NCBI GenBank assembly: GCA_905193145.1
Contig: CAJJNP010000064.1
Coordinates: 1-16,320, forward strand
Direction of reading: 5' to 3'
DNA: 16,320 nucleotides
Source of the DNA: an uncultured Odoribacter sp.
GTDB taxonomy: Bacteria > Bacteroidota > Bacteroidia > Bacteroidales > Marinifilaceae
Shown here: in pieces, positions 1-7,169 of the stretch
Position numbering within the stretch: the stretch's first letter is position 1
How the letters are laid out: each line of letters begins with the position of its first letter
Notes under the pieces: model-generated
The model's input: only the letters and a program-made list of their open reading frames with translations
The model's database searches: none
Told to the model about the DNA's origin: nothing
Translations under genes and position numbers: made by a program

Positions 1-190
1 AACACTTTTCGGCTGCTTTTTGATGCTTCCCAAATTTCCACATATTTTTGAGACATATTTCTGACGTGGAGAATTTGCGGGGCTTATTTTTTGTCACATC
101 GTGCAGGGAGTTGACAAAGGTTTACAACCGTTTACGATGAGCGACAATTTCCACCCCGATATGCAGCAATAGTCACACCGTGAAGACTCC
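1..190. other. Unassigned region downstream of the operon
   Basis: I recognise no gene here. On the minus strand one frame is open from about position 121 to the left edge (about 40 codons, lysine-rich), but it begins straight after a TAA, its only ATG is well inside the open stretch, and it matches no family I know. It could be the start or a relic of a gene lying outside the window. The region contains the near-tandem hexamer GTTTAC at about 120-135 and part of the hairpin described at 166-197. It is somewhat richer in GC than the operon to its right. Confidence 0.3.
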
Positions 191-197
191 CTATTGC
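166..197 (-). repeat. Imperfect hairpin downstream of the last operon gene
   Basis: GCAATAG (166-172) is the exact reverse complement of CTATTGC (191-197). Between them lies a smaller stem, TCAC/GTGA, around the three bases ACC (173-183). Read on the minus strand this would form a bulged hairpin about 215 nt past the stop of the WecA-like gene. No T-tract follows it, so it is at best a weak candidate transcription end or RNA 3' stabiliser. Confidence 0.2.
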
Positions 198-400
198 TTA
201 TCAAGGCCATTAAAGCGTTCCCATCCAGAAATAGCTAGCTTGCGGTTTGTGACTTTTTTCGATTTGTCAAATATCAGTTCCTTGATATTGATGTCATAGT
301 AGCCATTCAAACTGTAGAGGACTGTTATTAAGGTACGATTTTCTGTCTCTGTAACAGAATGTTCAGATTTGATTCTATAAATCCGGTTTGTTAATGAATA
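191..400 (-). pseudogene. Possible gene remnant, unrecognised
   Basis: A minus-strand frame is open for 69 codons between an in-frame TAA at 401-403 and a TAG at 191-193. It contains no ATG. The translation looks protein-like rather than random: it is mixed polar, with a YYDINIKELIF segment followed by KLAISGWERFNG near the end. The lack of a start and the upstream stop suggest the 3' end of a decayed gene. It starts only about 13 bases after the WecA-like stop. I do not recognise the family, and it may still be a chance open frame. Confidence 0.25.
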
Positions 401-412
401 TTATTGCAAGAA

Positions 413-1447
413 TCATCTTTTTGATGAATTCCTTAAATATTCTTCGTGGAGATGGTAATATTTCTTCTTGAATAATATATACATAACGCTTAACAATGCA
501 AAAACGCATGATAAATATATCCAATGTGCATAAACATTGTTGGGTATCAAATATATAAATCCTATAGATACCGCCAATTGAACGATTGCATATGTCAGAG
601 ATACCACGGGGTGGCTTATTTTCAGCTCATTAGCCATAAGTTGATAGACGTGTTTACGGTGAGCCTGTCCAAGATTTTCATGTAGAAGAATCCTGTGACA
701 TATAGTCAGACACCCATCCACACCATATACAAGCAGGAATATAAGCCATGTGATATCACCAGTTTTAACTATCAATGCTCCGATGGCAAACAAAAGTATA
801 AATGCTATTCCAACGCTTCCTACATCTCCTGCAAAGCATTTTGCCTTGCCTCTTGGCCTGAAATTGAAAAATGAAAATACTATTACTGCCAACAAAATGA
901 TTAGCAGAAAAGATGTATCTACAAAATTATATGTTCTATTAACAAGTAAGAGTGGCAAAAGTACTGCTGCAGAATAACAGGCAGTAATACCATTAATTCC
1001 ATCCATGAAGTTATAGATGTTAGTTGCACCTACACATACTACAAGAGCCATAGCAATGAAGCCTATCTTTATCCATAAGTCAGATGTTTGGATAAAAGAA
1101 TTGTTTCCGGCCATGATGAAAAGTTGCCAGACGAGTAAGCCCATTGCCGCGAATTGAACTATAAGTCTGGCTGAATCTGGAAGAGAATGAATATCATCAA
1201 TGAAACTGATCCCGGCTGCTAATGTTACAGCTGCCAGGAAAAACGGATACTGGAAACCGAAGACTATGCTCCATATCCAAGCCCCCAACAGAAAAATAAT
1301 CCCTCCTCCTCGTCGTACTATTGATGAGTGACTGCTCCTTTCATTTGGTTTATCAATGATATCAAATTTGTCAGCAATCGTGAAGTACAATAACTCTAAG
1401 ATGAGAAGAATTACAAGGATGATTCCATAAATTAGGTATGTATTCAT
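413..1447 (-). CDS. WecA/MraY-type undecaprenyl-phosphate sugar-1-phosphate transferase (initiating transferase)
   Basis: A 344-residue integral membrane protein with about ten hydrophobic segments. It belongs to the polyprenyl-phosphate N-acetylhexosamine-1-phosphate transferase family (WecA, WbpL, MraY). Visible family motifs: DKPNERSSH (residues 32-40) followed by RRGGG; the acidic pair DD at 84-85; NFMDGING (146-153), holding the Mg-binding/catalytic Asp; the GD pair at 207-208; and the cytoplasmic H-x-x-H (263-266). The reaction moves a HexNAc-1-phosphate from a UDP-sugar to undecaprenyl phosphate on the inner face of the cytoplasmic membrane, starting each repeat unit. Length is normal for WbpL/WecA proteins. 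The nearby SDR reductase and WbuB-like transferase suggest a QuiNAc- or FucNAc-like donor rather than GlcNAc, but the sequence does not settle this. It now lies beyond an IS relic, apart from the rest of the operon. The ATG start precedes the first membrane helix. Confidence 0.93.
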   Translation of the reverse strand: MNTYLIYGIILVILLILELLYFTIADKFDIIDKPNERSSHSSIVRRGGGIIFLLGAWIWSIVFGFQYPFFLAAVTLAAGISFIDDIHSLPDSARLIVQFAAMGLLVWQLFIMAGNNSFIQTSDLWIKIGFIAMALVVCVGATNIYNFMDGINGITACYSAAVLLPLLLVNRTYNFVDTSFLLIILLAVIVFSFFNFRPRGKAKCFAGDVGSVGIAFILLFAIGALIVKTGDITWLIFLLVYGVDGCLTICHRILLHENLGQAHRKHVYQLMANELKISHPVVSLTYAIVQLAVSIGFIYLIPNNVYAHWIYLSCVFALLSVMYILFKKKYYHLHEEYLRNSSKR

Positions 1448-1513
1448 AACTTTTTAGGTAGTCGTATTTTAGATGATGCAATGCTGCAATTACCTATTCC
1501 CTAATATAAAAAA

Positions 1514-1525
1514 TAGCAATTGCTA
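1514..1525. promoter_or_regulatory. 12-bp perfect palindrome upstream of the WecA-like gene
   Basis: TAGCAATTGCTA is a perfect dyad lying 66-78 bp before the ATG at 1447, in the 128-bp gap between the IS end and the gene. An operator is possible, but a 12-bp AT-rich palindrome can occur by chance. I find no TAnnTTTG box on the minus strand of this gap, so I cannot point to a promoter for the gene. Confidence 0.2.
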
Positions 1526-1575
1526 ATTATAGATATATTTTAGGCCGAAGATTAAAAATATGCATAACTGGCGGG

Positions 1576-1596
1576 TTGGACATTTGGGGTGATAAA
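1576..1596 (+). repeat. Left terminal inverted repeat of the IS
   Basis: Begins TTGGACATTT and ends GTGATAAA. Its reverse complement matches 2668-2688 at 19 of 21 positions (10 + 5 + 4 matching bases separated by two mismatches). It lies 45 bp before the apparent transposase start, as expected for an IS terminus. Confidence 0.8.
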
Positions 1597-1620
1597 AACC
1601 TTTCAATAAATTGATTTACA

Positions 1621-1628
1621 TATCTTTG
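1621..1628 (+). promoter_or_regulatory. Candidate -7 box for the transposase
   Basis: TATCTTTG fits the Bacteroidetes primary sigma factor -7 consensus TAnnTTTG. It sits about 13 bp before the first possible start codon of the transposase. A TTTC at 1601-1604 is a poor, closely spaced match to the -33 element. Transcription would begin almost at the start codon, giving a very short leader. Confidence 0.4.
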
Positions 1629-1640
1629 TGAATATTATCA

Positions 1641-2549
1641 TTGATATGCTTAAAAAAATGCTTTTTCTGTGGTGCTAAAAATGTAGTCCTCAATGGTCTG
1701 AAAGCCCGCACTCAGAGATATAAATGCAAGGATTGCGAACGCCGCTTCGACGGGCATACGTCGGAACAAATCACATGTCATAACGGATTATGTAGAGGGC
1801 AAGCAAACCTTGGTGCAACTTGCTAACAAGTACGGAGTCAGCGAAAAAACAATCCGCCGAGACCTGGAGGAAATACGGTATATCCGCAAGGCATTCAGAT
1901 ACAAGGATGTAACCATCCAGATGGATACGACCTATTGGGGGCGTGGCTTCGGTCTTATGGTCATCCGTGACGCCGTACGCGGGAAAGTCCTATGGCATAA
2001 ATATGTACATCACGAGACCATTGCGCAATATGTGGAAGGAGTGGATTGGCTTAAGGACAACGGCTTCCGCATATATGGGGCCGTGATAGACGAGATAAAA
2101 GGGCTACCACTGGCCCTGAAGCCCGTTCCTGTCCAGATGTGCTAGTTCCATCAGATGCTTATCATCCGTCGGTACCTACACAGGCCCCTGACCTTGAAGC
2201 GTCCAAAGACCTGTTGGACTTGGCGAATACCATAACCAGAACTGATAAGGAGAGCTTTATTGGAGCCTTCAACGACTGGTACGAAAAATATCAGGACATC
2301 CTAAACGAACGCATTCACGACAAGTTTATCAAGAAGAAGACACCTCCGTATATGCGCCCGAGGCTGCACAGTGCGTACCTGAGCGTAAAGCGTAACATGC
2401 CTTTGTTAGGGACTTTCTATGACAGACCAGAAACAGGACTCCCGAACACGAACAACGCGCTTGAAGGACTGTTTTCCGACCAGAAGAGCAAAATCCGAAT
2501 ACACAGTGGAATCTGCAGGGAACATCGCAAGAAATTTCTGGATGAATAA
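1641..2549 (+). pseudogene. IS256-family transposase (variant Zn-binding type), disrupted
   Basis: The segments in order are: a Zn-ribbon with CxxC pairs (CFFC and CKDC); a helix-turn-helix-like KYGVSEKTIRRDL; MDTTYW with the first catalytic Asp; VIDEIKGL with the second; and NNALEGLF with the catalytic Glu, followed by HSGICREHRKKF. Reading needs frame changes: +1 between about 1757 and 1779, and -1 near 2173-2178. A TAG at 2143-2145 stands where QMCQFHQM is usual in the family. The TAA at 2547-2549 may also be premature, since the frame continues sensibly as YQKALLDKHR. The start is uncertain. TTG at 1641 gives an open frame, but ATG at 1646 would give MLKKCFFC if the A7 run at 1652-1658 were one A shorter. 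The protein acted in cut-and-paste transposition of its own element and cannot now be made whole. Confidence 0.9.
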
Positions 2550-2634
2550 TATCAAAAGGCATTATTAGACAAGCACCGTCACTGGGATATACGACCTTCG
2601 GAAGTTACAGTTCGAGTGCTGTGTGGGGGGGGAA

Positions 2635-2964
2635 TTAAATGGCTATCCTTGAACTTGACGGTTGCCGTTTATCACCCAAAATGCCCAAAGGTAAAATTAC
2701 TGTAAGGTATGGAATGAATAACTTTAAATATCGATTAATATACCAATATTTAATCTCTCTGCTCTTAACTTTTAAAAGACTATTCCACATACCTACTCCC
2801 GAAAGAAATAGGAAACAGTCAACACCAATATTTCCCAATGAAAGAATATATTGCACTGTTACTGATAAATCCACATAGCCATACAAATGACAGATAAGTA
2901 TGAGTAATGCGCTTATTCCCATTAACTCGGTACGGAATATTGATAATTCTCCTAATTTTACCAT
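2635..2964 (-). pseudogene. Acyltransferase_3-family O-acyltransferase, truncated by the IS
   Basis: The N-terminus is typical of bacterial membrane acyltransferases (Acyltransferase_3; OafA/WecH/NodX type): FRTELMGISALLILICHLYG (residues 10-29), containing the catalytic-type His, then GNIGVDCFLFLSG (44-56). Intact members have about 330-380 residues and ten helices; this frame has 109. Homology stops near residue 91 (position about 2692), where the DNA becomes the right end of the IS. Residues from about 92 onward are translated from the IS inverted repeat and inner sequence, read backwards. The missing 3' part is not present on the other side of the IS. The gene once lay between the epimerase/reductase and the WecA-like gene, and probably acetylated or acylated a sugar of the polysaccharide. 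The fragment is unlikely to be active. Confidence 0.8.
2668..2688 (+). repeat. Right terminal inverted repeat of the IS
   Basis: Begins TTTATCACCC and ends ATGCCCAA. It is the partner of 1576-1596, with 19 of 21 positions complementary. It lies inside the minus-strand open frame of the truncated acyltransferase, which fixes the point where the gene was broken. Confidence 0.78.
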
Positions 2965-3130
2965 TATTTTGAATTATATTACTTCTTTTTTATTACCTTA
3001 TCAGCCAAGCTTCGCTCTCATATTTATTCCAATGCTTTCTTAATTTTCAAGTTTCTCACAATATACGTTGCTATGTTCTGAGAAAGTTAGCTTATCGGTG
3101 AAGAATGAGACGCTATTGAAAAAGAAGAAG

Positions 3131-4033
3131 TCACTTTTCCGTTTTTAAGTTTTTAAGTACATCTAAAGGTTCCCATTTTAATTCTTTACAGGCTTTTTTA
3201 TTGCTGAAAGTGAGGCTTTTTGTCATTTTATCTAGTTTATAGCTATTAATAGGAGCTTTTGAACCAAACATGTCGCCTATTTTAGCCATGCACCATGCCA
3301 TCCAATATGGAATAGAAATCGGCTTGTGCTTTCCTAACTGACGTGCCACAGATTTTGATAATTCCCCGAATGAAGGTTGCCGAGTATCACACACATTGTA
3401 AATTCCACCCTTTTTTACCAAAGCAGGTAAGATATTGGCAATGTCCTCTGCCATTAAAATACTTTTCACAACCTTACCGCCTGCAATGTTCATGTAGTAT
3501 CCCTTTTTTATGCCATTTACCATTGCTCCCAAATTCCCTGGTGCATCTTTGCCCGCAAGGAGTGATGGCCGTAGAATGCTAAGAGTTACGTTTTGTTCCT
3601 TACTCCATTTTATTAAGTACTTCTCAGCCATAATTTTGCTCTTAGCATATGGCGTGTCTCCATTAAGTGGGTGATTCTCTGTAATTAACTCTCCATATTC
3701 ACATCCATATACTGCTACAGTGCTAATGAATATCAATGCCTTAGGCGAGCCAATCTTCTCCAGAGCCGTGCATAAATTTATTGTTCCCTGATAATTTACG
3801 TCAAAGAATTCCTGTTTCTCTGTTTCTGTTTTGGGTAACATATGCGCCTTCCCGCAAGCATGCAATACTACGTCATAATGCTCATTAAGTGCTGGAACCT
3901 CTTTTGCAAGATTCACTTTAATCATATCATCTGGAGTAATGCCACATGTAGTTACATCATATTGTGTTTTAAGTAGGGGCATTACATTCTTGCCTAAAAA
4001 TCCGGTACCACCAGTAAAAAGGAGTTTTTCCAT
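3131..4033 (-). CDS. NAD-dependent epimerase/dehydratase or 4-ketoreductase (extended SDR)
   Basis: A 300-residue soluble sugar-nucleotide enzyme. The Rossmann dinucleotide motif is TGGTGFLG (residues 7-14); the catalytic Tyr and Lys are Y129 and K133 (YAKSK); the conserved Ser lies in FISTVAVYG (102-110). Family knowledge: small extended SDRs next to a WbpL/WecA-type transferase (WbpV is an example) reduce the 4-keto intermediate of UDP-6-deoxy-HexNAc to UDP-QuiNAc or a related sugar. That role fits here, but a 4-epimerase cannot be excluded from sequence alone. Its ATG overlaps the stop of the preceding WbuB-like gene by one base (TAATG), so the two are very likely translated together. After its stop comes 166 bp without a recognisable gene, then the acyltransferase remnant and the IS. 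Confidence 0.88.
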   Translation of the reverse strand: MEKLLFTGGTGFLGKNVMPLLKTQYDVTTCGITPDDMIKVNLAKEVPALNEHYDVVLHACGKAHMLPKTETEKQEFFDVNYQGTINLCTALEKIGSPKALIFISTVAVYGCEYGELITENHPLNGDTPYAKSKIMAEKYLIKWSKEQNVTLSILRPSLLAGKDAPGNLGAMVNGIKKGYYMNIAGGKVVKSILMAEDIANILPALVKKGGIYNVCDTRQPSFGELSKSVARQLGKHKPISIPYWMAWCMAKIGDMFGSKAPINSYKLDKMTKSLTFSNKKACKELKWEPLDVLKNLKTEK

Positions 4034-5169
4034 TATATGGTTTCAAGAAATTTGTTTAAAATAATTGTCTTGGAATATTTTTTTTCCGCTACTTCGCGAG
4101 CCTTCAATCCCATAGACTTCAGTTCATCCATATACCATCTATTTGGCCAACCGCAATAACCGATTTGTTCATCGCGTACAAGTAAGTCAATCTCACTGTT
4201 TTTTGGCCCAATATACATTATAGGTCTGCCAGATGCTAGAATGTTATAGGTCTTTGATGGTACACCTAATCCATACATGCCATCTTGTAATGTCACAATG
4301 GCAATGTGGCACGCTGCTAATATTTTGTTTTGCTGACTGCGGAAGTATGGACCGTGAAAGAATACATGAGGATGTTTCAATTTTTTCAAATTATTTTCCA
4401 TTGAACCGGTGCCATATAGATGCAGTTCCACATCGCTAGGCAAACGTTCAATGATCTTATCTAATCCTTGCACTCGTCCAATATTACCAGCATACTCCAA
4501 TATAATTTTACCTTCCGGCATGGGTTGAGGTCTGATGTTATCTATGTCCGCCCAATTTTCAATAATAGTAATACATGGCAAAGATCCTTTACTTTTCGAA
4601 CCATTCTCAACTTTTTCTTTTAGGACTGAATGCATATCGCGACCTAATGCGATGAGTTGATCTGCTTTAGAGTATGCTTTATCAAATAGTCGTTTAATAA
4701 AATTGTACATTGGCATTTTAAGGCCTGCGGGGATGGTGTTTTCTGGAAAAACGTCATGCACGAGTATATGCCACTCAAATTTAAGCCTGCGCTTCTGTCT
4801 GCTCATTAGTAATACCAGTGGCGCTGGGTTTGTTACCATTAGTACTTTGTCGCCTTGGCCCACATACTGCTTAACTAGAGCTATCATTCTTTGGCTCATT
4901 AGCAGAAATGAGAGGATTTTGCCTTTCGTTGTATTTTTGTCCAAGTCGGCTCCCTTTGCTCGATGTACCTCGATACTTTCGTCTAAATTGAACTTGTTGT
5001 TGATATCTAACGTCTTACGTTTATCATATATTTCCGGACCGCAGATTACTCCCACGCAATACTTCTTTGCCATTGCATTGGCAATTTCTCCCAAAATATA
5101 GCTCGTCGATGTCTCGTCTGGTGGAAATAATTCTGTTACAATCCAGAGTCGTTGGATAGGTTGTTCCAT
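4033..5169 (-). CDS. Glycosyltransferase family 4, WbuB-like
   Basis: A 378-residue GT-B fold transferase of normal length. The N-terminal acceptor half begins with IVTELFPPDETSTSYILGEI (residues 10-29) and includes HDVFPEN (138-144). The C-terminal nucleotide-sugar half includes EYAGNIGRVQGLDKII (225-240) and the conserved GLGVPSKTYNILASGRP (300-316). Family knowledge: WbuB-type enzymes add L-FucNAc as an early sugar on the lipid-linked intermediate, in E. coli O26 encoded beside fnlABC. Here an FnlC-like epimerase is also present, at the right end of the window. I infer it adds the second sugar to the WecA-like product at the cytoplasmic membrane face. It is followed with a 1-base overlap by the SDR gene, and is separated from the preceding acyltransferase gene by 179 bp, the largest gap in the left half of the operon, so a secondary promoter there is possible. 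Confidence 0.88.
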   Translation of the reverse strand: MEQPIQRLWIVTELFPPDETSTSYILGEIANAMAKKYCVGVICGPEIYDKRKTLDINNKFNLDESIEVHRAKGADLDKNTTKGKILSFLLMSQRMIALVKQYVGQGDKVLMVTNPAPLVLLMSRQKRRLKFEWHILVHDVFPENTIPAGLKMPMYNFIKRLFDKAYSKADQLIALGRDMHSVLKEKVENGSKSKGSLPCITIIENWADIDNIRPQPMPEGKIILEYAGNIGRVQGLDKIIERLPSDVELHLYGTGSMENNLKKLKHPHVFFHGPYFRSQQNKILAACHIAIVTLQDGMYGLGVPSKTYNILASGRPIMYIGPKNSEIDLLVRDEQIGYCGWPNRWYMDELKSMGLKAREVAEKKYSKTIILNKFLETI

Positions 5170-5310
5170 TATTATTGTTTAAATATATTAACATTGTATA
5201 ATGGTTGTAAGCCGCTTTTTCATTGTTATTCTTTAATTCCGTCTGAAGGCATTAAGTTGCAAAATGTTCAATTTTTCTATTGAGGGCATGCCAAATGATA
5301 AAACAGAATG

Positions 5311-5326
5311 ACAATATTCGTATTGT
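5311..5326 (-). repeat. Short hairpin after the acyltransferase gene
   Basis: ACAATA (5311-5316) and TATTGT (5321-5326) pair perfectly around TTCG; on the transcribed minus strand the loop reads CGAA. The hairpin lies about 22 nt past the acyltransferase stop, in the 179-bp gap before the WbuB-like gene. The stem is short and AT-rich and no T-tract adjoins it, so it is more plausibly an RNA-processing or stability element than a terminator. It may also be chance. Confidence 0.25.
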
Positions 5327-5348
5327 TATGTAAGGTATTGCTTACTAT

Positions 5349-7169
5349 TTATTGATATCTAGGCTGTTTTTCTTTGAAAATATTCTTCCAATCAAGTATT
5401 TGGGCATACCATTGAGCTCCAGCAGGAGTTAGATGCCGACAATCTTGGCTGATATAACGATTATCGTCGGTAAAGACTCTCACGTGATTTTGATCCGTCA
5501 TTGCGGGTGTTAGCAGGTCTATATAATCCCCCCCCCACGCTTTTTTCCATTGTTGATTCAGTAGGATATAACCATAATCTTCAATCTCTGCAACTTGTTT
5601 AAAATAATCTACGGATGATCTGTTTTTATAGATGATTCCATTACAACTTCCGTAATTCTTAGTACCGATTCCCATGATTTTGCAGTTAGGCTTCTTTTTT
5701 TCTGACACAAAAGAAGGCAAAACATCTGGCGATGAGAAACTGAAGATGTAGTCACTTTGAGAGACCTTTTTATCTAGATCTTTTTCGTCCCAAGTGTAAC
5801 CATAGACGAGATTAATACTGTCACAATAGTCAGATTCTAATAAGATATTAGCAAAGTCGCGTCCAAAACTTACGCCTACAACTAAAACATTTGGCTTCCC
5901 ATTTTCTTTTGGATAGTTTTTATATTGATATACTCTATCGCAATATTCAGCAAATTGACCTCGGTGCTCCAGACCTTTCACAACATCCAACTCTGGAATA
6001 TCTCTTACTACACCAGCGTGTAGGTATAAATATCCAGCAGGTAAGATAGTTAGAACAGCAGCAACACACCATACAAAGAAAATACTATTCAGAACCTTGA
6101 TTTGTTTCTCTATCAGATAATAGCTTAATATAGAAATGGTCATTGTTGTTGCGATGAATCCTAATGTAAAAGGTAATGTCAGCTTGTTGTTTATAGAATA
6201 GCGATAGAATGCTAATAACACTTGATGCCATATGAAAATGCTGTAACTCATTCTGCCAATCCAAGACAAGAACTTCGATTGTAATAAGAAATTACCCTTG
6301 TTATTGTTAATAATAACGACACTTGTCAATACAATGGCTAACAGAAGAGCCATACTCCCAGGAATAGGCATGTTATTGGCAACACTTTTATTCATGCCGA
6401 TCACCAACGTTGTTGATTGGTAATTACCAAATGCATGAGTAATAAGAGAACAACAGATAATACTTACCAGCAATATGGTGACAAGGAGGTGGGACGCTGG
6501 ATTTTGTAGAATATATTTTCTTTTTTGTTGATATATTAATGCGATAACGCCACCAATACCTAACTCAAAAAAACGGAATGGTAGCATATAGAACTTACCG
6601 CTTGAAGAAGCAAAAGGTGCAAGATATAAGACAAACGATATTATAGTAAGAAGTAATATAGTGTTTGTCATGTATTGCATTTTGTTCTGCTTAAAACTCG
6701 CAGCAATTTTTGACACCAACATTAGTATCAGAGGTAGAATAATGTAGAATTCAAATAATATACCCACATACCATAGATGCATCAGAGGTTTATAACCCGT
6801 CTGTACATCCCAGTAGTTTGTGGTAATCAGAGACAATATGTTCTCTGAAAACATATTGCTTGCAATGACAGTTTGCGCTAGATTTTCATAATCGTCAGGC
6901 AACATTAAGAAGTAACCAAGAATTAGCGATGTCACCGATGCCAAAACTATTAGAGGCAACAAGCGAACTATACGCTTCTCCATAAAGTTAAAAAAAGAAA
7001 ATGCAGAATCGTCAATGGCTTTACATACAGAAGGAACTAAAAGAAAGCCGTTTATCACAAAGAATATGTCAACACCTAAATACCCTGATTCCAATAACCC
7101 TAAGTGGAATAGCACAACTGCAATGATTGCTATGCCTTTTAAAGAGTCTATATCTTGTCTATATTCCAT
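5349..7169 (-). CDS. OafA-type O-acyltransferase with C-terminal SGNH-like domain
   Basis: A 606-residue two-domain protein. Residues 1 to about 385 are an Acyltransferase_3 membrane domain of about ten helices: IDSLKGIAIIAVVLFHLG (7-24) carries the catalytic-type His22, GYLGVDIFFVING follows at 29-41, and HLWYVGILFEFY (131-142) matches the family's H-W-x-L-x-x-E-x-x-F region. Residues of about 425-606 resemble a periplasmic SGNH/GDSL hydrolase domain, with a Ser in VVGVSFGRDF (430-439) and the Asp-His pair in DCRH (576-579). Known OafA/OatA-like fusions move an acetyl group across the membrane and attach it to the polysaccharide. Oddities: the usual GDS of block I reads GVS, and the coding strand has a run of nine Gs at codons 545-548. 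It overlaps the preceding gene by 22 bases, consistent with coupled translation. Confidence 0.9.
   Translation of the reverse strand: MEYRQDIDSLKGIAIIAVVLFHLGLLESGYLGVDIFFVINGFLLVPSVCKAIDDSAFSFFNFMEKRIVRLLPLIVLASVTSLILGYFLMLPDDYENLAQTVIASNMFSENILSLITTNYWDVQTGYKPLMHLWYVGILFEFYIILPLILMLVSKIAASFKQNKMQYMTNTILLLTIISFVLYLAPFASSSGKFYMLPFRFFELGIGGVIALIYQQKRKYILQNPASHLLVTILLVSIICCSLITHAFGNYQSTTLVIGMNKSVANNMPIPGSMALLLAIVLTSVVIINNNKGNFLLQSKFLSWIGRMSYSIFIWHQVLLAFYRYSINNKLTLPFTLGFIATTMTISILSYYLIEKQIKVLNSIFFVWCVAAVLTILPAGYLYLHAGVVRDIPELDVVKGLEHRGQFAEYCDRVYQYKNYPKENGKPNVLVVGVSFGRDFANILLESDYCDSINLVYGYTWDEKDLDKKVSQSDYIFSFSSPDVLPSFVSEKKKPNCKIMGIGTKNYGSCNGIIYKNRSSVDYFKQVAEIEDYGYILLNQQWKKAWGGDYIDLLTPAMTDQNHVRVFTDDNRYISQDCRHLTPAGAQWYAQILDWKNIFKEKQPRYQ
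5528..5536 (-). repeat. Homopolymer G9 tract (coding strand) inside the acyltransferase
   Basis: Nine consecutive Cs on the plus strand give TGG GGG GGG G in the coding sense, encoding W545-G546-G547 and the first base of D548. A one-base slip would change the frame upstream of the catalytic-type DCRH motif (576-579) and destroy the end of the SGNH-like domain while sparing the membrane domain. The tract stands out in otherwise AT-rich DNA. Confidence 0.9.

Larger units (their letters stand above)
1576..2688 (+). mobile_element. Decayed IS256-type insertion sequence (Zn-binding variant)
   Basis: The element is about 1.1 kb, bounded by imperfect terminal inverted repeats at 1576-1596 and 2668-2688 that match at 19 of 21 positions. 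It encloses one transposase reading frame on the plus strand, opposite to the operon. The ends I give are where the repeats stop matching; the true termini could lie a few bases further out. No 8- or 9-bp target duplication is visible next to either repeat. Together with the missing 3' half of the acyltransferase gene it interrupts, this suggests a deletion or recombination at the insertion. The transposase is broken, so the copy is not autonomous. Confidence 0.85.

Noticed and set aside
2625..2632. G8 run as a second phase-variation tract
   Set aside because: It lies beyond the broken transposase frame inside a decayed IS, so slippage would not switch any intact gene.
2639..2878. 79-codon plus-strand frame spanning the IS end and the acyltransferase remnant
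   Set aside because: It crosses the IS boundary, is antisense to the acyltransferase fragment, and resembles no protein family.
2965..3130. Small gene between the SDR and the acyltransferase remnant
   Set aside because: The longest ATG-started frame on the minus strand is a handful of codons. Nothing gene-like or terminator-like stands out in these 166 bp.
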